Below, piece by piece: positions 13,901 through 24,700 of a stretch of DNA of 64,000 nucleotides. The DNA comes from Synaphobranchus kaupii (Eukaryota > Chordata > Actinopteri > Anguilliformes > Synaphobranchidae), in contig CM056376.1 of assembly GCA_029718625.1 (NCBI GenBank), positions 117,464,412-117,528,411 on the forward strand, read 5' to 3'. The notes below the pieces were generated by a model. That model was not told the DNA's origin and did no database searches. It saw nothing but the letters and a program-made list of their open reading frames with translations. Made by a program: the position numbers and the translations under genes. Position 1 is the first letter of the stretch. Each line of letters opens with the position of its first letter.

Positions 13901-15038
13901 GCACACCGCGACCGATGGCCTCCTCCGGGTCAATGGATTGGGTCCAGGCTTATATCGGGGTCTTTTGCTGGCGCGTCGGGAAGATAACAATTTATCTGTA
14001 AATCAATATTACACGAATCAAACCAATACTATGGCCCCGTGAGAACATTTGGCTGGCTGGCTAACGTTACCTATTTAATGTCACTGACCAAGTTAGCTAG
14101 GAAGCTATATGGTAATGAGCAAACGCTATGTCCACACGGTTAGCTCGCTGGGTAGATTGTACAATTCCTATTCCGGTTGTGCTCTTAAATGGACGCATTC
14201 CGTGGCTTTCACCTTTAGCTAATTGTGAATATTGAGACGTAGCACACTGCAGTTCTCCGTTGTTTCAATACGACTAGCCGCCCAGTTCTGCTCTATGGCT
14301 GGATAGTGTCAGCAAGCTAACGTACCGCACAGCATTGAGCATTCTGCATTTCCAATTCTCGCCCTCCACCTGACGGTCAAAGTTTTTACCCGCACCATCT
14401 TCCTGGAATCTTTCCCGGAGATGGCTTCCGATTTATGATTTACACGCTTACACTATTTTTTGTAAAGAAGAAAAAAAACTTCACCATTTTTTTCATGTCT
14501 ATTCTCTGTGAGGAGGGCTGGAATTTTTGTTTTCCATCAGATTTATAGCCTATCAGTTTTGTTTTGCAGTCATACCTCTCCCCACCATCTCCATCTCCCG
14601 CTATTCAATCCAATTATTTATTGGCAGAGCAAACCAAAGATGTCGTGCAACATGAAATCTGACAACAGCTAACAAACTCAGCTAGACTATATGGTAGGCT
14701 ACAGTATAAAACAAACTCAGCTATACAGTATAAAACAAACACGGCTATATCGTAGCCTACAGAATAAAACAAACCCAGCTATATAGTACAATATGAAACA
14801 AACGCAGCTGTATAGTACAGTATAAAACAAACTTATGGTATTTAGGCCTATGCATGTATGGTAAACACTGAACATAAGAAAAAAAAACATGGTGCATGAA
14901 AGATAAATTATGTATTACCAACATGTACAAGCCCTCTGGGCACTGGCACTGCTACAGGCCGGGTTTGTGAAAGTCAGGGGTGGAGGAGGGGTCACTGTAT
15001 CAACCCTGATTCACCTGTTTGGGCTGTACTGGCATTCT

Positions 15039-15040
<2 letters not shown>
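10921..15040. other. Intergenic region rich in AACGTTA motifs
   Basis: No family-recognisable coding sequence. The palindromic words TAACGTTA and GCTAGCTAGC-like strings recur, for example near 11922, 12545, 12612, 12697, 13628 and 14062. Short tandem phrases such as AAACAAACTCAGCTATA occur near 14700-14830. Reading frames at 11454-11690 and 12169-12522 have no recognisable domain. A speculative minus-strand exon end at 11569 is given as a finding. Confidence 0.4.

Positions 15041-15041
<1 letters not shown>

Positions 15042-15086
<45 letters not shown>
15042..15086. repeat. (GT)n microsatellite
   Basis: An uninterrupted GT dinucleotide run, continuing into a degenerate GAGTGTGTGAGTGAGTGA tail. 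Confidence 0.95.
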
Positions 15087-15087
<1 letters not shown>

Positions 15088-15250
15088 AGTGTGTGAGTGA
15101 GTGACTCAGGCATGGAAATGCAAGAAAAAACACACCCTCCCCCTCTCTCTGTCGTAGTGAGATAAGGAGGGATAACTGGAAGAGACAGCACACAAGGTCC
15201 AGAAAGTCGAAACAACCAGAAGAGACAGAGATACAGGATCAGCCAGGTGA

Positions 15251-15634
15251 GGATTTTTTTGCCCGGTAATGTGATCAGCCAGGTGAGAATTGTTTAGTCA
15301 GGTGAGGTGATCAGCCAGGTGAGAACAGTTTAGCCAGATGAGGCGTGTTCAAGTAGGTGAAGTGTTAAGGAGATTACTGTTCTTTCCTCTTATAGGACGT
15401 CTCTGGGCTCTCCTCCACTCTGCCACAGAGTTAGCACTACTGGATTTTTTTGCCCGGTAATGTGATCAGCCAGGTGAGAATTGTTTAGTCAGGTGAGGTG
15501 ATCAGCCAGGTGAGAACAGTTTAGCCAGATGAGGCGTGTTCAAGTAGGTGAAGTGTTAAGGAGATTACTGTTCTTTCCTCTTATAGGACGTCTCTGGGCT
15601 CTCCTCCACTCTGCCACAGAGTTAGCACTACTGC
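15251..15634. repeat. Tandem duplication of 191 bp with splice-donor-like motifs
   Basis: The segment starting GGATTTTTTTGCCCGGTAAT is present twice in direct succession (15251 and 15442) and is virtually identical. Each copy contains repeated CAGGTGAG words, and ends with a TTCCTCTTATAG|GACG acceptor-like site. In the second copy only, the following 51 bp (15587-15637) end in CCAG|GTAGGT, so a small exon is conceivable there. Confidence 0.85.
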
Positions 15635-15887
15635 CAGGTAGGTACCTTCCATTTACCTGAAGCTTGTTCTGTGGAAGTAGCAGTACGTGAGTGCCGAGTA
15701 TTGGGTGTTGTGCGCTGCGACTTTGGCTAAGGCTGGGGAGACAGACATGTTGTAGCTTGTTCACCCTTCCCTGTCAGAGCCTATTCCACAGCTTTACCTG
15801 TTGTGAAGTTTTACCTGTGAGCATGCCAGTGTGCATTCTTAGGTTATATGACTGTGTGATGTGTGAGAGAGTATTTCATGTGTATAT

Positions 15888-15889
15888 AA

Positions 15890-15980
<91 letters not shown>
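15888..15980. repeat. (GT)n microsatellite
   Basis: About 46 uninterrupted GT dinucleotides. Confidence 0.98.
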
Positions 15981-15981
<1 letters not shown>

Positions 15982-16080
15982 ACATGAAAGTGCATGTGAG
16001 AGAGGGCTTGTATTTCATGTGCATGTATCTATTTGCTGTGTATGTATATTATATTATATTATATATTATATAGTGCTCAG

Positions 16081-16609
16081 CACTAAAAACATCCCGTTTT
16101 CAGTGATGAGGATTTTAAACCCAAAACACTCAGCTGTGGGGCTGTAGTGGCACACAAGCTCCCACACAAATTTGATTGGCCACCACGGAAAAATTTGTTA
16201 AAGATGACAAAATAAGCTACTATTTGATATCATTGGATTTGTGGGTTTAGTGGACGGAAATGTATTGCTAAATCGCTAGATAAAACCGCACGTTAACGTT
16301 TTAAATCTTCATTTACCTCAAAGCGCAGGCCTGTAAATAATGTTAGGCTAACCACTTATTTTTTCCTGTACCCGAAGTCGTACAGAAAAATGCTGATTTT
16401 TGACACACTATTCTAATTTCTTGAAATACTGTTTTGGGGGTTTTCTGGAGCTGTAAGCCAAAATTATGAAAAATGAAACAAATAAAGGCTAGAAATATTT
16501 CACTTTGTGTGTAATGAATCTATAATCTATGAAAGTTTCACTTTTTGAACGGAATTATGGAAAAAAAAAAACTTTTCCATGATATTCTAATTTTTTGGAA
16601 AGGATCTGT
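16081..16609. other. Unassigned sequence
   Basis: No coding, RNA or repeat feature recognised, apart from short A-runs near 16560. Confidence 0.4.
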
Positions 16610-16940
16610 ATATTCAGAATTGAGTTTATATATATTCAGAATTGAGTGTATATATATTCAGAATTGAGTTTATATATATTCAGAATTGAGTGTATATATA
16701 TTCAGAATTGAGTTTATATATATTCAGAATTGAGTTTATATATATTCAGAATTGAGTGTATATATATTCAGAATTGAGTGTATATATATTCAGAATTGAG
16801 TTTATATATATTCAGAATTGAGTTTATATATATTCAGAATTGAGTTTATATATATTCAGAATTGAGTGTATATATATTCAGAATTGAGTTTATATATATT
16901 CAGAATTGAGTTTATATATATTCAGAATTGAGTTTATATA
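16610..16940. repeat. 22-bp minisatellite adjoining a Tc1 element
   Basis: About fifteen copies of TTCAGAATTGAGTTTATATA + TA, with T/G variation at one site. The last TA of the array is the target site of the Tc1 element starting at 16941. Confidence 0.95.
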
Positions 16941-18578
16941 CAGTCAAGCCGGAAAGTCTGAACACTCCTTTCACCTTCTCCATGTTTTATTACATTACAG
17001 ACTTATACTACAATAGATTGAGTTCATTTTTTGCCTCAAACATCTACACACAATAGCCAATAATGACGAAGTGAAAACAGGTTTTTAGAAAATATGCAAT
17101 TTTATTTTACTGACAAAAATAGGTTATTTAGGGGTTACGTATCTGTACACACCCTTAGCCTAATACTTGGTTGCTGCACCTTTGGCAGCGATTACAGCTT
17201 CAAGGCTTCTTGGGAAAGAAGCTACGAGCTTGGCACACTTGTTTATGGACATTTTTGCCCATTCCTCTTGGCATATCCTTGCAAGCTCTGTCAGGTTGGA
17301 TGGGGAGCGTCGATACACAGCCATTTTCAGCTCTTTCCACAGATGTTCAATTGGATTCAGGTCTGGGCTCTGGCTGGGCCACTCAAGGACATGCACAGAC
17401 TTTCTCCGAAGCCACTCCTTTGTTCTCTTGGCTGTATGCTTCGGGTCGTTGTCATGTTGGAAGGTAAACCTTCGCCCTAGTCTGAGGTCCAGAGCGCTCT
17501 GGAGCAGGTTTTCTTCAAGGATCTCGGTGTACTTTGCTGCATTCATCTTTCCCTCTATCAGGACTAGTCGCCCCGTTCCCGCTGCTGAAAAACATCCTCA
17601 CATCATGACGCTGCCACCGCCATGCTTCACTGTAGGGATGGTATTAGCCAGGTGATGAGCGGTGCCTGGTTTCCTCCAGACGTGACGCTTGGTATTCAGG
17701 CCAAAAAGTTCAATTTTGGTTTCATCAGACCAGAGAATCTTGATTCTCATGGTTTGAGAGCCCTCTAGGTGCCTTTTGGCAAACTCCAAGCGGGCTGTGA
17801 TGTGCCTTTTACTAAGGAGGGGCTTCCGTCTGGCCACTCTACCATAGGCCTGATTGGTGGAGTGCTGCCTGGATGGTTGATCTTATGAAAGGTTCTCCCA
17901 TTTCCACAAGGATACGCTGGAGCTCTGTCAGAGTGACCCTCGGGTTCCTGCTCACCTCCCTGGCCAAGGCCCGTCTTCCCCGATTGCTCAGTTTGGCCGG
18001 GCGGCCAAGTCTAGGAAGATTCTTGGTGGTTCCAAACTTCTTCCATTTACAAATGATGGTGGCAACTGTGCTCTTTGGGACCTGTAAAGCTGCAGAGATT
18101 TTTCCGTACCCTTCTCCAGATCTATGCCTTGACACAATCCTGTTTCTGAGGTCTGCAGATAATTCCTTTGACCCCATGGCTTGGAGTTTGCTCTGACATG
18201 CACTGTCAACTGTGGGACCTTATATAGGCAGGTGTTGGCAATCCCCAATCATGTCCAATCAATTGAATTTATCACAGCTGGACTCCAAGTAAGTTGTAGA
18301 AACATCTCAAGCAGTATCAGTGGAAACAAAATGCACCTCAGCTCACTTTTGGGTGTCATATCAAAGGGTGTGCACACTTGTGTACATATGATATTTTACA
18401 TTTAGATTTTTAATAAATTAGCACAAATGTCTAAAAACCTGTTTTCACTTTGTCATTATGGGCTATTTTGTGTAGAAGTTTGAGACAAAAAATGAACTCA
18501 ATCTATTGTAGAATATGTCTGTAACATAATAAAACGTGGAGAAGGTGAAAGGAGTGTTCAGACTTTCCGGCTTGACTG
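16941..18578 (-). mobile_element. Tc1/mariner transposon, full length but inactivated
   Basis: The element is 1638 bp. CAGTCAAGCCGGAAAGTCTG begins at 16941 and its inverted copy ends at 18578, each flanked by TA. The inverted repeats stay similar for about 150 bp. One minus-strand transposase gene fills the interior. The right TIR differs from the left at several positions, so this is not a very young copy. Confidence 0.95.
17160..18177 (-). pseudogene. Tc1-family DDE transposase pseudogene
   Basis: The enzyme class cuts and pastes DNA at TA sites. The N-terminal part (18177-17839) is the bipartite helix-turn-helix DNA-binding domain (MGSKELSADLRNRIV start, GRPAKLS hook). The catalytic part shows WSDETK (first Asp), [10 protein letters not shown] (second Asp) and [15 protein letters not shown] (Glu), the DD34E layout. 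Two lesions are visible. A frameshift at about 17838 follows HQSGL, where the expected tyrosine/glycine codons are out of register. A TGA lies just after GGGSVMM at about 17596, where the family has Trp. The gene ends at 17160 (AATKY stop). It is expected to be inactive, although substrate ends are present. Confidence 0.92.
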
Positions 18579-18811
18579 TATATTGTGCTGCCAGGTCACA
18601 GCACGTCCTCTCCTCTCCTAAGAGGATGGGGAGTTTTTGGATGTCTGTTAAATTTTTTAATTGAGGGTATTTCTGATTTATTTTGGGAAAATATTTATTT
18701 CTGATTTTATTGTATTTTTCGCATTTTGTGATAAAGTGCCGCTCCGTCTCAACTTCGTTGAGATGGCAATGTTTCTCCTCCCAGAGTCTGTTGACTCTAT
18801 CACGGTCACTC

Positions 18812-18862
18812 TGATTGTCGCTTTGGATAAAAGCGTGTGCTAAATGACTGTAATGTAATGAC
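18812..18862 (+). repeat. L2-type LINE/SINE 3' tail
   Basis: GTCGCTTTGGATAAAAGCGT...CTAAATGACTGTAATGTAATG is the conserved 3' end shared by fish L2 LINEs and SINEs that use them, with a short TGTAA tail. The upstream part is not recognisable as LINE. Confidence 0.7.
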
Positions 18863-18866
18863 TTCC

Positions 18867-18965
18867 CCTCACCCTTACTCTGGGGCCGCGACCACTGCCC
18901 CTCACCCTTACTCTGGGGCCGCGACCACTGCCCCTCACCCTTACTCTGGGGCCGCGACCACTGGA
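18867..18965. repeat. 33-bp unit repeated three times
   Basis: CCTCACCCTTACTCTGGGGC CGCGACCACTGCC occurs three times in tandem. The same words appear singly (inverted) near 51385 and 56725. Confidence 0.85.
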
Positions 18966-19257
18966 TGTTGATGGCTACAGAATGAACCGAACAGAATTAC
19001 AAAATTATGATTTAGAATTATTTTATGAAAATTTACAGAGCAATAGCTAAGATTACTAACTTATATGCTTTGAGCATGTAACATAGTCCCCATTTACATG
19101 ATCAAGGTTTGGTCAAACATGATAGACTATTGTCAACAATAAACAAACATCACGACAATAGATAGCCTTAGCTATCGATAGCTGCTACCTTATGGGAAGG
19201 ATGTTCTTTGTCTTATCTGTTCTGTAGTTACTTCAATGACGTTTCTGTATGCACTTA

Positions 19258-19316
19258 CTGTATGTCGCTTTGGATAAAGGCATCTGCTAAATGACTATAA
19301 TGTAATGTAATGTAGC
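19258..19316 (+). repeat. L2-type 3' tail nested in the dispersed repeat
   Basis: TATGTCGCTTTGGATAAAGG CATCTGCTAAATGACTATAA followed by TGTAATGTAATG is a second short L2-type tail. It is absent from the equivalent place in the copies at 51 and 56 kb. Confidence 0.7.
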
Positions 19317-19405
19317 TTGGTGTATGGTCGCTATTTTTATAATGATATTGTTACCTCCTCGGCTGAAAACATCTTGCTAATGAGTAAGGGCAGAAACATA
19401 CCTCA

Positions 19406-19573
19406 TACGCGAACAGTTTTTCTTTTGCCATGACATTTGTGAAAGACAAACCAGAGGAAAGCACAGATCGAACAAGAAAGTTGTTTACTGCTGTTGCTGC
19501 TATAGCGTCCCTTGCTGCAACGCTCTGGCTTGTCTTTCACAAATGTCATGGCAAAAGAAAAACTGTTCGCGTA
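19406..19573. repeat. Hairpin insertion with about 47-bp arms
   Basis: TACGCGAACAGTTTTTCTTT...GACAAACCAG is repeated as its reverse complement ending at 19573, separated by about 75 bp. It interrupts the dispersed repeat, where the other copies read continuously. No coding content is seen. Confidence 0.8.
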
Positions 19574-20211
19574 GTTCGAAGCGTCCACGTTCGCGTATTT
19601 GCGTGAGGCATGTTTCGGTCCTAAGCTAAAAAAAAGAGTTTACCTGGAAGCCTGCCCACATGGCCTGGCCATGTCAATCAAATGAGCAGGAACCGCCCAT
19701 TCATGACATTTACACAATTTTAGCTGTTTCTGGCTTTAAAAATGGCGGCGGGATGTCAACAGCGTAACATTCAAAACATTTTTTTTTAAAAACACTTTGC
19801 GAACGACTATGAGGTAGGAAATACATTCAACGTGTTTATTAGACCACAAGGACACATACAATTTTTTGGGGAGAAAATTTGAATGTAAACAAAGAACGAG
19901 ATGGTATACCTTTAACCAACATAGGGACTGCCACAGTCATATCTGTACAAGTAGTTGTGTAATTGAAATGGTAAACAATCAAGCACTTAAAGGATGCCAA
20001 CCCGCATTTGCATATAGCAAACCCAACATAAATTATTGATCCTTTGTAGCAGTGCAATGCCTACTAGCTAAGAAACCCACCTCCTGTAACTAGACTGCAT
20101 TGACTGCTCTGCTAAATGACTGCAACTGAAGTTTGACAATTATTTGAAAGCCGTAGGGAGATTGTGGCAGGGGTTCTGCAATATACATATTTTATTTAGT
20201 GTGATTGCTAT

Positions 20212-20500
20212 ATGATCAGTCTGTCTCTCCCGCTGTATCTCCCCCTTTGCATGTATCCCTCCCTCCCCTCTCTCCATCCCTCTGTCTCCCTCTATATTTC
20301 TCCCTCCCTCTATTTCTCCCTCCATCTCCCCTATCTATTTGTCCCTCCTCCCTTTCTCCCTCCCTCCCTCTATTTCTCCCTCCATCTCCCCTATCTATTT
20401 GTCCCTCTTTCTCCCTCCCTCTCTCCCATTTGTCCCTTCCTCTCCCTTTTCCCTCTGAATACTATATATTTTTTTCTCTCTCCTGTATTTCCTCTATCAA
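20212..20500. repeat. Pyrimidine-rich low-complexity tract
   Basis: CTCCCTCC/TTTCTCCC strings, including a roughly 60-bp phrase ending CATCTCCCCTATCTATTTGT that is repeated twice. Reading frames through it are compositional artefacts. Confidence 0.85.
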
Positions 20501-20614
20501 TCCCTTCTAGCCCATTCACCCTGTCTGACTTCTGTTTATCATGACCTCTATCCTCTCTCTAACCTCTATCCTCTATATACTCTCTCTATACCTCATCTAT
20601 CAATCCCTCTCTAG

Positions 20615-21349
20615 GACAAGGATTTCTAAAAGCGTATCTAGAGAGATACGCCACAAAACGCGGAAGTAGCCGCACTACGACTGGGATAACACAGGATCGG
20701 GAGCAAAACGTCCCTAGCACAAGGCAAAACAAAACAACCTCCAAAAACTGAGGCGATCTCAATAAACAGCGAGAATAACTAACAAAAGAACCTCACGCAC
20801 TAAATAATTAGGCGTGACAAGAGGTAGTGAAACAAAACAAAAGAAACACCCTGTATAAACAGGCTAGAGAATGAAAATGAAACTAGAACCTGTTACCTAC
20901 AGCTCTAGGTGAAAATGAGCTGAACAAAAAGGTAACTGGCAGAAGAGTACAAAGGAAAGAAAAAGACTAAAATAAATCTTTCTCCTAACTCTAAACCGGA
21001 CTTGCTGCATTTCCTAGAAAACCAGAAATGCAGCGACCGAATCTTATACCTTACCGACTTTGTTGTCAACATAGCAAAGACAATATCGAAGTGCGGAAAT
21101 GCGGAAGTCCTGAGGTATTTATAGCCGACAGGAAACGCAAAACAGGTGCAGAGAATAATTGTCGGGCAAGATATGAATACCGGAACGGAGGCGGAAAAAA
21201 TCAGATAAGAGCGTCCCGACGACGCCAAAAAGAAAGACGACCACAGAAACAGCAGGGGCTGCAAATACCCATGACAGCGACACTTGTAATAAATATGAAA
21301 TATAACCAAATAATAAAAGCCCGTGCATGCAGTGACATCTTAATCACAT
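20615..21349. other. Possible LTR-retroelement-derived segment
   Basis: The block CAAGGATTTCTAAAAGCGTA...ACGCCACAAAACGCGGAAG resembles, in layout, the diverged block near 28805-28855 (GGGATCTAAAAGTGTATATC...TACACCACAAAGCGG), which suggests an interspersed family. No TG...CA ends or reading frames with known domains were found, so the assignment is weak. Confidence 0.3.
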
Positions 21350-21570
21350 CATGGTGACATGAGCGCCGGAAAGGGGGGGGCCAGGGGGCCATTGGCCCCC
21401 CCACTTTTACCGTCCTCACGAATTTCTGTATCCCAGCTAATGCCTCTATAATCGCAACACTTATGGTAAAAAGACGGTGCCTGCATTCCCGTCCAAGACA
21501 TATGGTAAAATGATGCACGCAAACATAAAAAATACAGAGTAAAAAGGGGGTAATCCCAAACGCGCTACTA

Positions 21571-22206
21571 TTGCTCTCTCGGAATATTGGAGACAGGCGT
21601 ATTCCCAGAGGGCTTCGCATACATAAAGCCCCAGCCTTTGGCCTTGATGACCCTGAATTTCTACAACGCTGGGAACAGATTCTCAACAAATGCTCCTTAG
21701 ACCTAATGCTTCTTGTCATTGAGAAAACAAAAAAAGAAAACGAGGCATTAGGCATATCAGTTAAACAACTGGAAACAAACATCAAAGAAAAGGTGGACAT
21801 AGACACGTACACCTCCATTACTAACAAGATATCTGCTTCTTTGGACATTTTCCAAAAAGAACTGAAAACCTACAAACTTAAGAAGTATGAGAGAGATACT
21901 TTGGATTATTCAAATGGTACAGTCTACAACTGGCAAGGCAGCCGTCTTCGCTTCACCTCCAGATCCCGCCCAGCCTGGTCCAAAAGAAACAAGGATCTCC
22001 CACTTTCGACTGCCAGTGAACGGGATTCCTCTGAAGTGAGCGACGCTGAAGGCCGACAGGCCCAGTCCTACAAGCCTTTTTTTCCTCCTGCCGTACGCCG
22101 CCAACAACATCAAAGAAGACGCGGAGGGGGTCCCAGGGGGCACGGAGGAAGAAGCCCTCCTTTCGATTCCCTGAGGAGATCCCAACGCAATCTCAACAAG
22201 CAGTAA
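21571..22206 (+). pseudogene. Penelope-like element, N-terminal coding part
   Basis: The reading frame of 211 codons begins MLSRNIGDRR, has a charged, probably coiled-coil middle (about residues 50-115, KKENEALGISVKQLETNIKE), and ends in an Arg/Gly-rich segment. The next frame is also open over the last 60 or so bases and continues into the reverse transcriptase part (PSFRFPEEIPTQSQQAV). A single-base shift in the G-runs at about 22125-22145 therefore probably splits what was one open reading frame. The start is simply the first ATG. The role is inferred to be nucleic-acid binding for the retroelement. Confidence 0.6.
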
Positions 22207-23579
22207 TTAACATTTCTGGCTTTCCTTTAAGTGAGGTTGAAATGTCCTCAGTAAAGGTCTGTCTTTTTCCCCTACCAACTAATGTGATTTTTTTTAAGGT
22301 AAAAGTGGACTCTTTTAAGTTGTTTAGACAATTACATTTAAAACATTTTTTCTGTGCACAGACGAATGTATCTACTGTACCTAGCAACACTGATAATGGC
22401 AGTAAAATGAGAGAATACACCTCATTTAAAGGTAAATCCGTGTTCCTGCCTAGCTCCAACCCTAACCCCACAATAACTACATTCTGTCGCTTGGTGGAAA
22501 ATGATCTTTCTGTTTTGGCGAATAAACATATTCGATACAGGAACAATTTAAATTTAGAAGAACGCAAAGCCTTGAAAGATCTACAGCTTAATTCAAATTT
22601 GGTCATTCGCAGCGCCGACAAAGGCGGAGCAGTAGTTGTTCTAGCGTTTGAACAATACGATAAGGGAATAAAAAAACAACTCTTGAATAAACAATTCTAC
22701 TCACCTTTTTGCGCTGATCCAACAGAGCGAATAAAATGTGAAATTGACACTGCCATAGAAAATGCCTTGTCTACGGGTTGGATCACTAAAAATGAAAGGG
22801 ATTTCTTAACTACCAAATACCCCATATGCCCGATATTGTATGGTCTCCCAAAAATTCACAAGTCTGTATCTGATCCTCCACTGCGCCCTATAGTGTCAGG
22901 TAATGATAGCCTTACAGAACCTCTCTCACAATATGTTGACTTTTTTATTAAGAAATTGGTTCCTACCCTGCCTTCGTATATAGGTGATACGTCTGATCTA
23001 CTTAGGGTTATTGAAGGTGTTCATGTGAATCCAGCTACTATTTTAGCGTCGGTAGATGTACAGAGTTAATACACCAATATTCCCCATAAAGGAGGTCTGG
23101 AGGCTCTGTCATACTACCTCTCCACACGCCCGGAAGACCTATTACCCCCTTCAAGTTTCCTTATCACCCTTACGGAGATGGCACTCACCATGAACTATTT
23201 CCAATACAATGGCTGTTATTATTTACAGACTCAGGGTACAGCAATGGGAGCAGCATTTGCACCGAATTATGCTAATCTGTTCATGTGTCACTGGGAAGAG
23301 AAATTTATCCATAATTCCACTAATCCCTTTCTCACCAAAATCTCCTTGTGGCGTAGATACATTGACGACATACTGCTCGTGTGGGATGGTACTGTACTCG
23401 AATTTGAGGATTTCTTGAGATATGTGAATTCTAGAGACCGTCATTTGTCTTTTACAGAGGAACATGACGTGAGATCCATTAATTTTTTACACCTGACTAT
23501 TTTTAAAGGTGATGACGGTAAACTTGAATCTACCATCTTCCGTAAACCCTTAAGCAGAAATACTGTTAAGAGCAGATAG
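22150..23579 (+). pseudogene. Penelope-like element reverse transcriptase region
   Basis: The translation shows RT motifs of the Penelope class: an upstream KGGAVVVL segment (about 22620), the YGLPKIHK motif (about 22840), PLRPIVSG, motif A around SVDVQS/YTNIP (about 23050-23075), QTQGTAMGAAFAP (about 23227-23263) and the catalytic YIDD box at about 23358. An in-frame TAA lies inside motif A at 23067-23069, where the family normally has a Leu codon. The frame is lost again at about 23560 after PLSRNT. The product would copy RNA to DNA; this copy cannot encode it uninterrupted. Confidence 0.88.
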
Positions 23580-24490
23580 CAATCACCCCCGTCCACTGAT
23601 ACGTAATATACCGATTGGACAGTTCTTGCGCTTGAGACGCAACTGTAGCACGGATGCAGAATTTGAGAGCAACATCTGTCAGATGCGTAGCAGATTTCTT
23701 CAAAGAGGCTACAGTATTGTTGACGTTACTGCCGCCATTGACCGTGCCCGCCATACTGATAGGAAGTCCCTCCTCTGTAAAAAGCCTAAGCGTGCTACCC
23801 TTCCTCGTATTTTATTTTCCACTGAGTTCAGTCCGGTCGCTGGAAGAGTTAAAAAACATTGTCCGTAAACACTGGCCCATTCTCCAGAGTGACCCTCTTT
23901 TAAATAAATTTACTTCCGAACCTCCGCGAGTGTGCTTTAGAAGGCCACATAACCTAAAAGATAAGGTGGTTCACAGCATGGTGAGTAGTCCGCAGACAAA
24001 ACCCCCCTGGCTACCTACGCCCCCTAGAGGGTTCTATCGCTGTGGACACTGTGTCCATTGCTCTAACTCTAATGACATTAAAGTCTTCTGTCATCCACGT
24101 TCGGGCAAGCAATTTAAAATCACCACTTTTATTAACTGCAACACTACCCATGTAATCTACAGGTTGAAATGTATATGCTCCAAAATCTACATCGGACAGA
24201 CTAAGAGAGCCCTCAAACTTAGAATTGCTGAACATAAGACCGCGATCCGGTCCAAGAATATGGACTATGCTATTGCGCGACATTACGCTGAAGCCAATCA
24301 TGGTTCTGTCTCTTCCCTAAAATTCTGGGGTATTGAGAGAGTCACTTTATCATCCAGAGGCGGAGATATTATTAAGCAACTGCTCCGCAGGGAGGCGTAC
24401 TGGATACATGCACTCAATAGTGTGGAACCCAATGGGTTAAATGAGTCGCTGAATCTCATGTTTTTTGTAACTTGTGTACAGGCTTTTTGA
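23580..24490 (+). pseudogene. Penelope-like element C-terminal region with GIY-YIG endonuclease
   Basis: After the shift at about 23560 the frame continues (IPIGQFLRLRRNC) to a second shift in an A-run near 23852. It then runs on to 24490. The last part holds paired cysteines/histidine (CGHCVHC, VFCHP) followed by IYRLKC and the GIY-YIG core KIYIGQTKRALKLRIAEHK (about 24183-24238). This endonuclease is C-terminal to the RT, the usual order for Penelope, Poseidon and Neptune types and unlike the permuted N-terminal arrangement described for some clades. It would nick the target for retrotransposition. The stop follows FVTCVQAF. Confidence 0.88.
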
Positions 24491-24639
24491 TTTTCATTTT
24501 ATATTGTTTTATGCCATGTTCACAATAGACAATTATTCAGTTTATTTACCTATGACATTTGTCGGTCTTCTTACACATGCGCACCTTACTTTGTGTAATT
24601 GATGGGAGGGTATTTATATACCTCCCGGTGCATTGTCTG

Positions 24640-24700
24640 TATTTTCATTTGACTCTGAAGAAGACGTCGTTGACGTCGAAACGTCAGTCGTATTAAAATA
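24640..24700 (+). ncRNA. Possible hammerhead-ribozyme-like motif downstream of the Penelope-like ORF
   Basis: The order CTGAAGA (fits the CUGANGA box), a self-complementary GACGTC-GTT-GACGTC stem, then GAAA is seen at about 24653-24683. Hammerhead motifs are known in terminal repeats of Penelope-like elements. A short stem III (CG/CG) followed by TA could be drawn, but stem I adjacent to the core is not convincingly paired. Treat as a candidate only. Confidence 0.3.

Larger units (their letters stand above)
18950..19925 (-). repeat. Dispersed repeat, inverted relative to 50697-51420 and 56040-56760
   Basis: Blocks such as CATCCAGTGGTCGCGGCCCC, the AAGCATATAAGTTAGTAATC stretch, the GCAAGATGTTTTCAGCCGAG block and the ATGGCCAGGCCATGTGGGC block occur here inverted and in the same order as at 50.7-51.4 kb. 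One end is TTAAAGGTATACC, compatible with a TTAA-targeting non-autonomous transposon; this is inference. A roughly 168-bp hairpin is inserted in this copy only. Confidence 0.8.

Noticed and set aside
17167..17655. 162-codon plus-strand frame
   Set aside because: Antisense shadow of the Tc1 transposase on the minus strand.
21201..21848. 215-codon minus-strand frame
   Set aside because: Shadow opposite the Penelope-like N-terminal coding part and hAT end; no recognisable domain.
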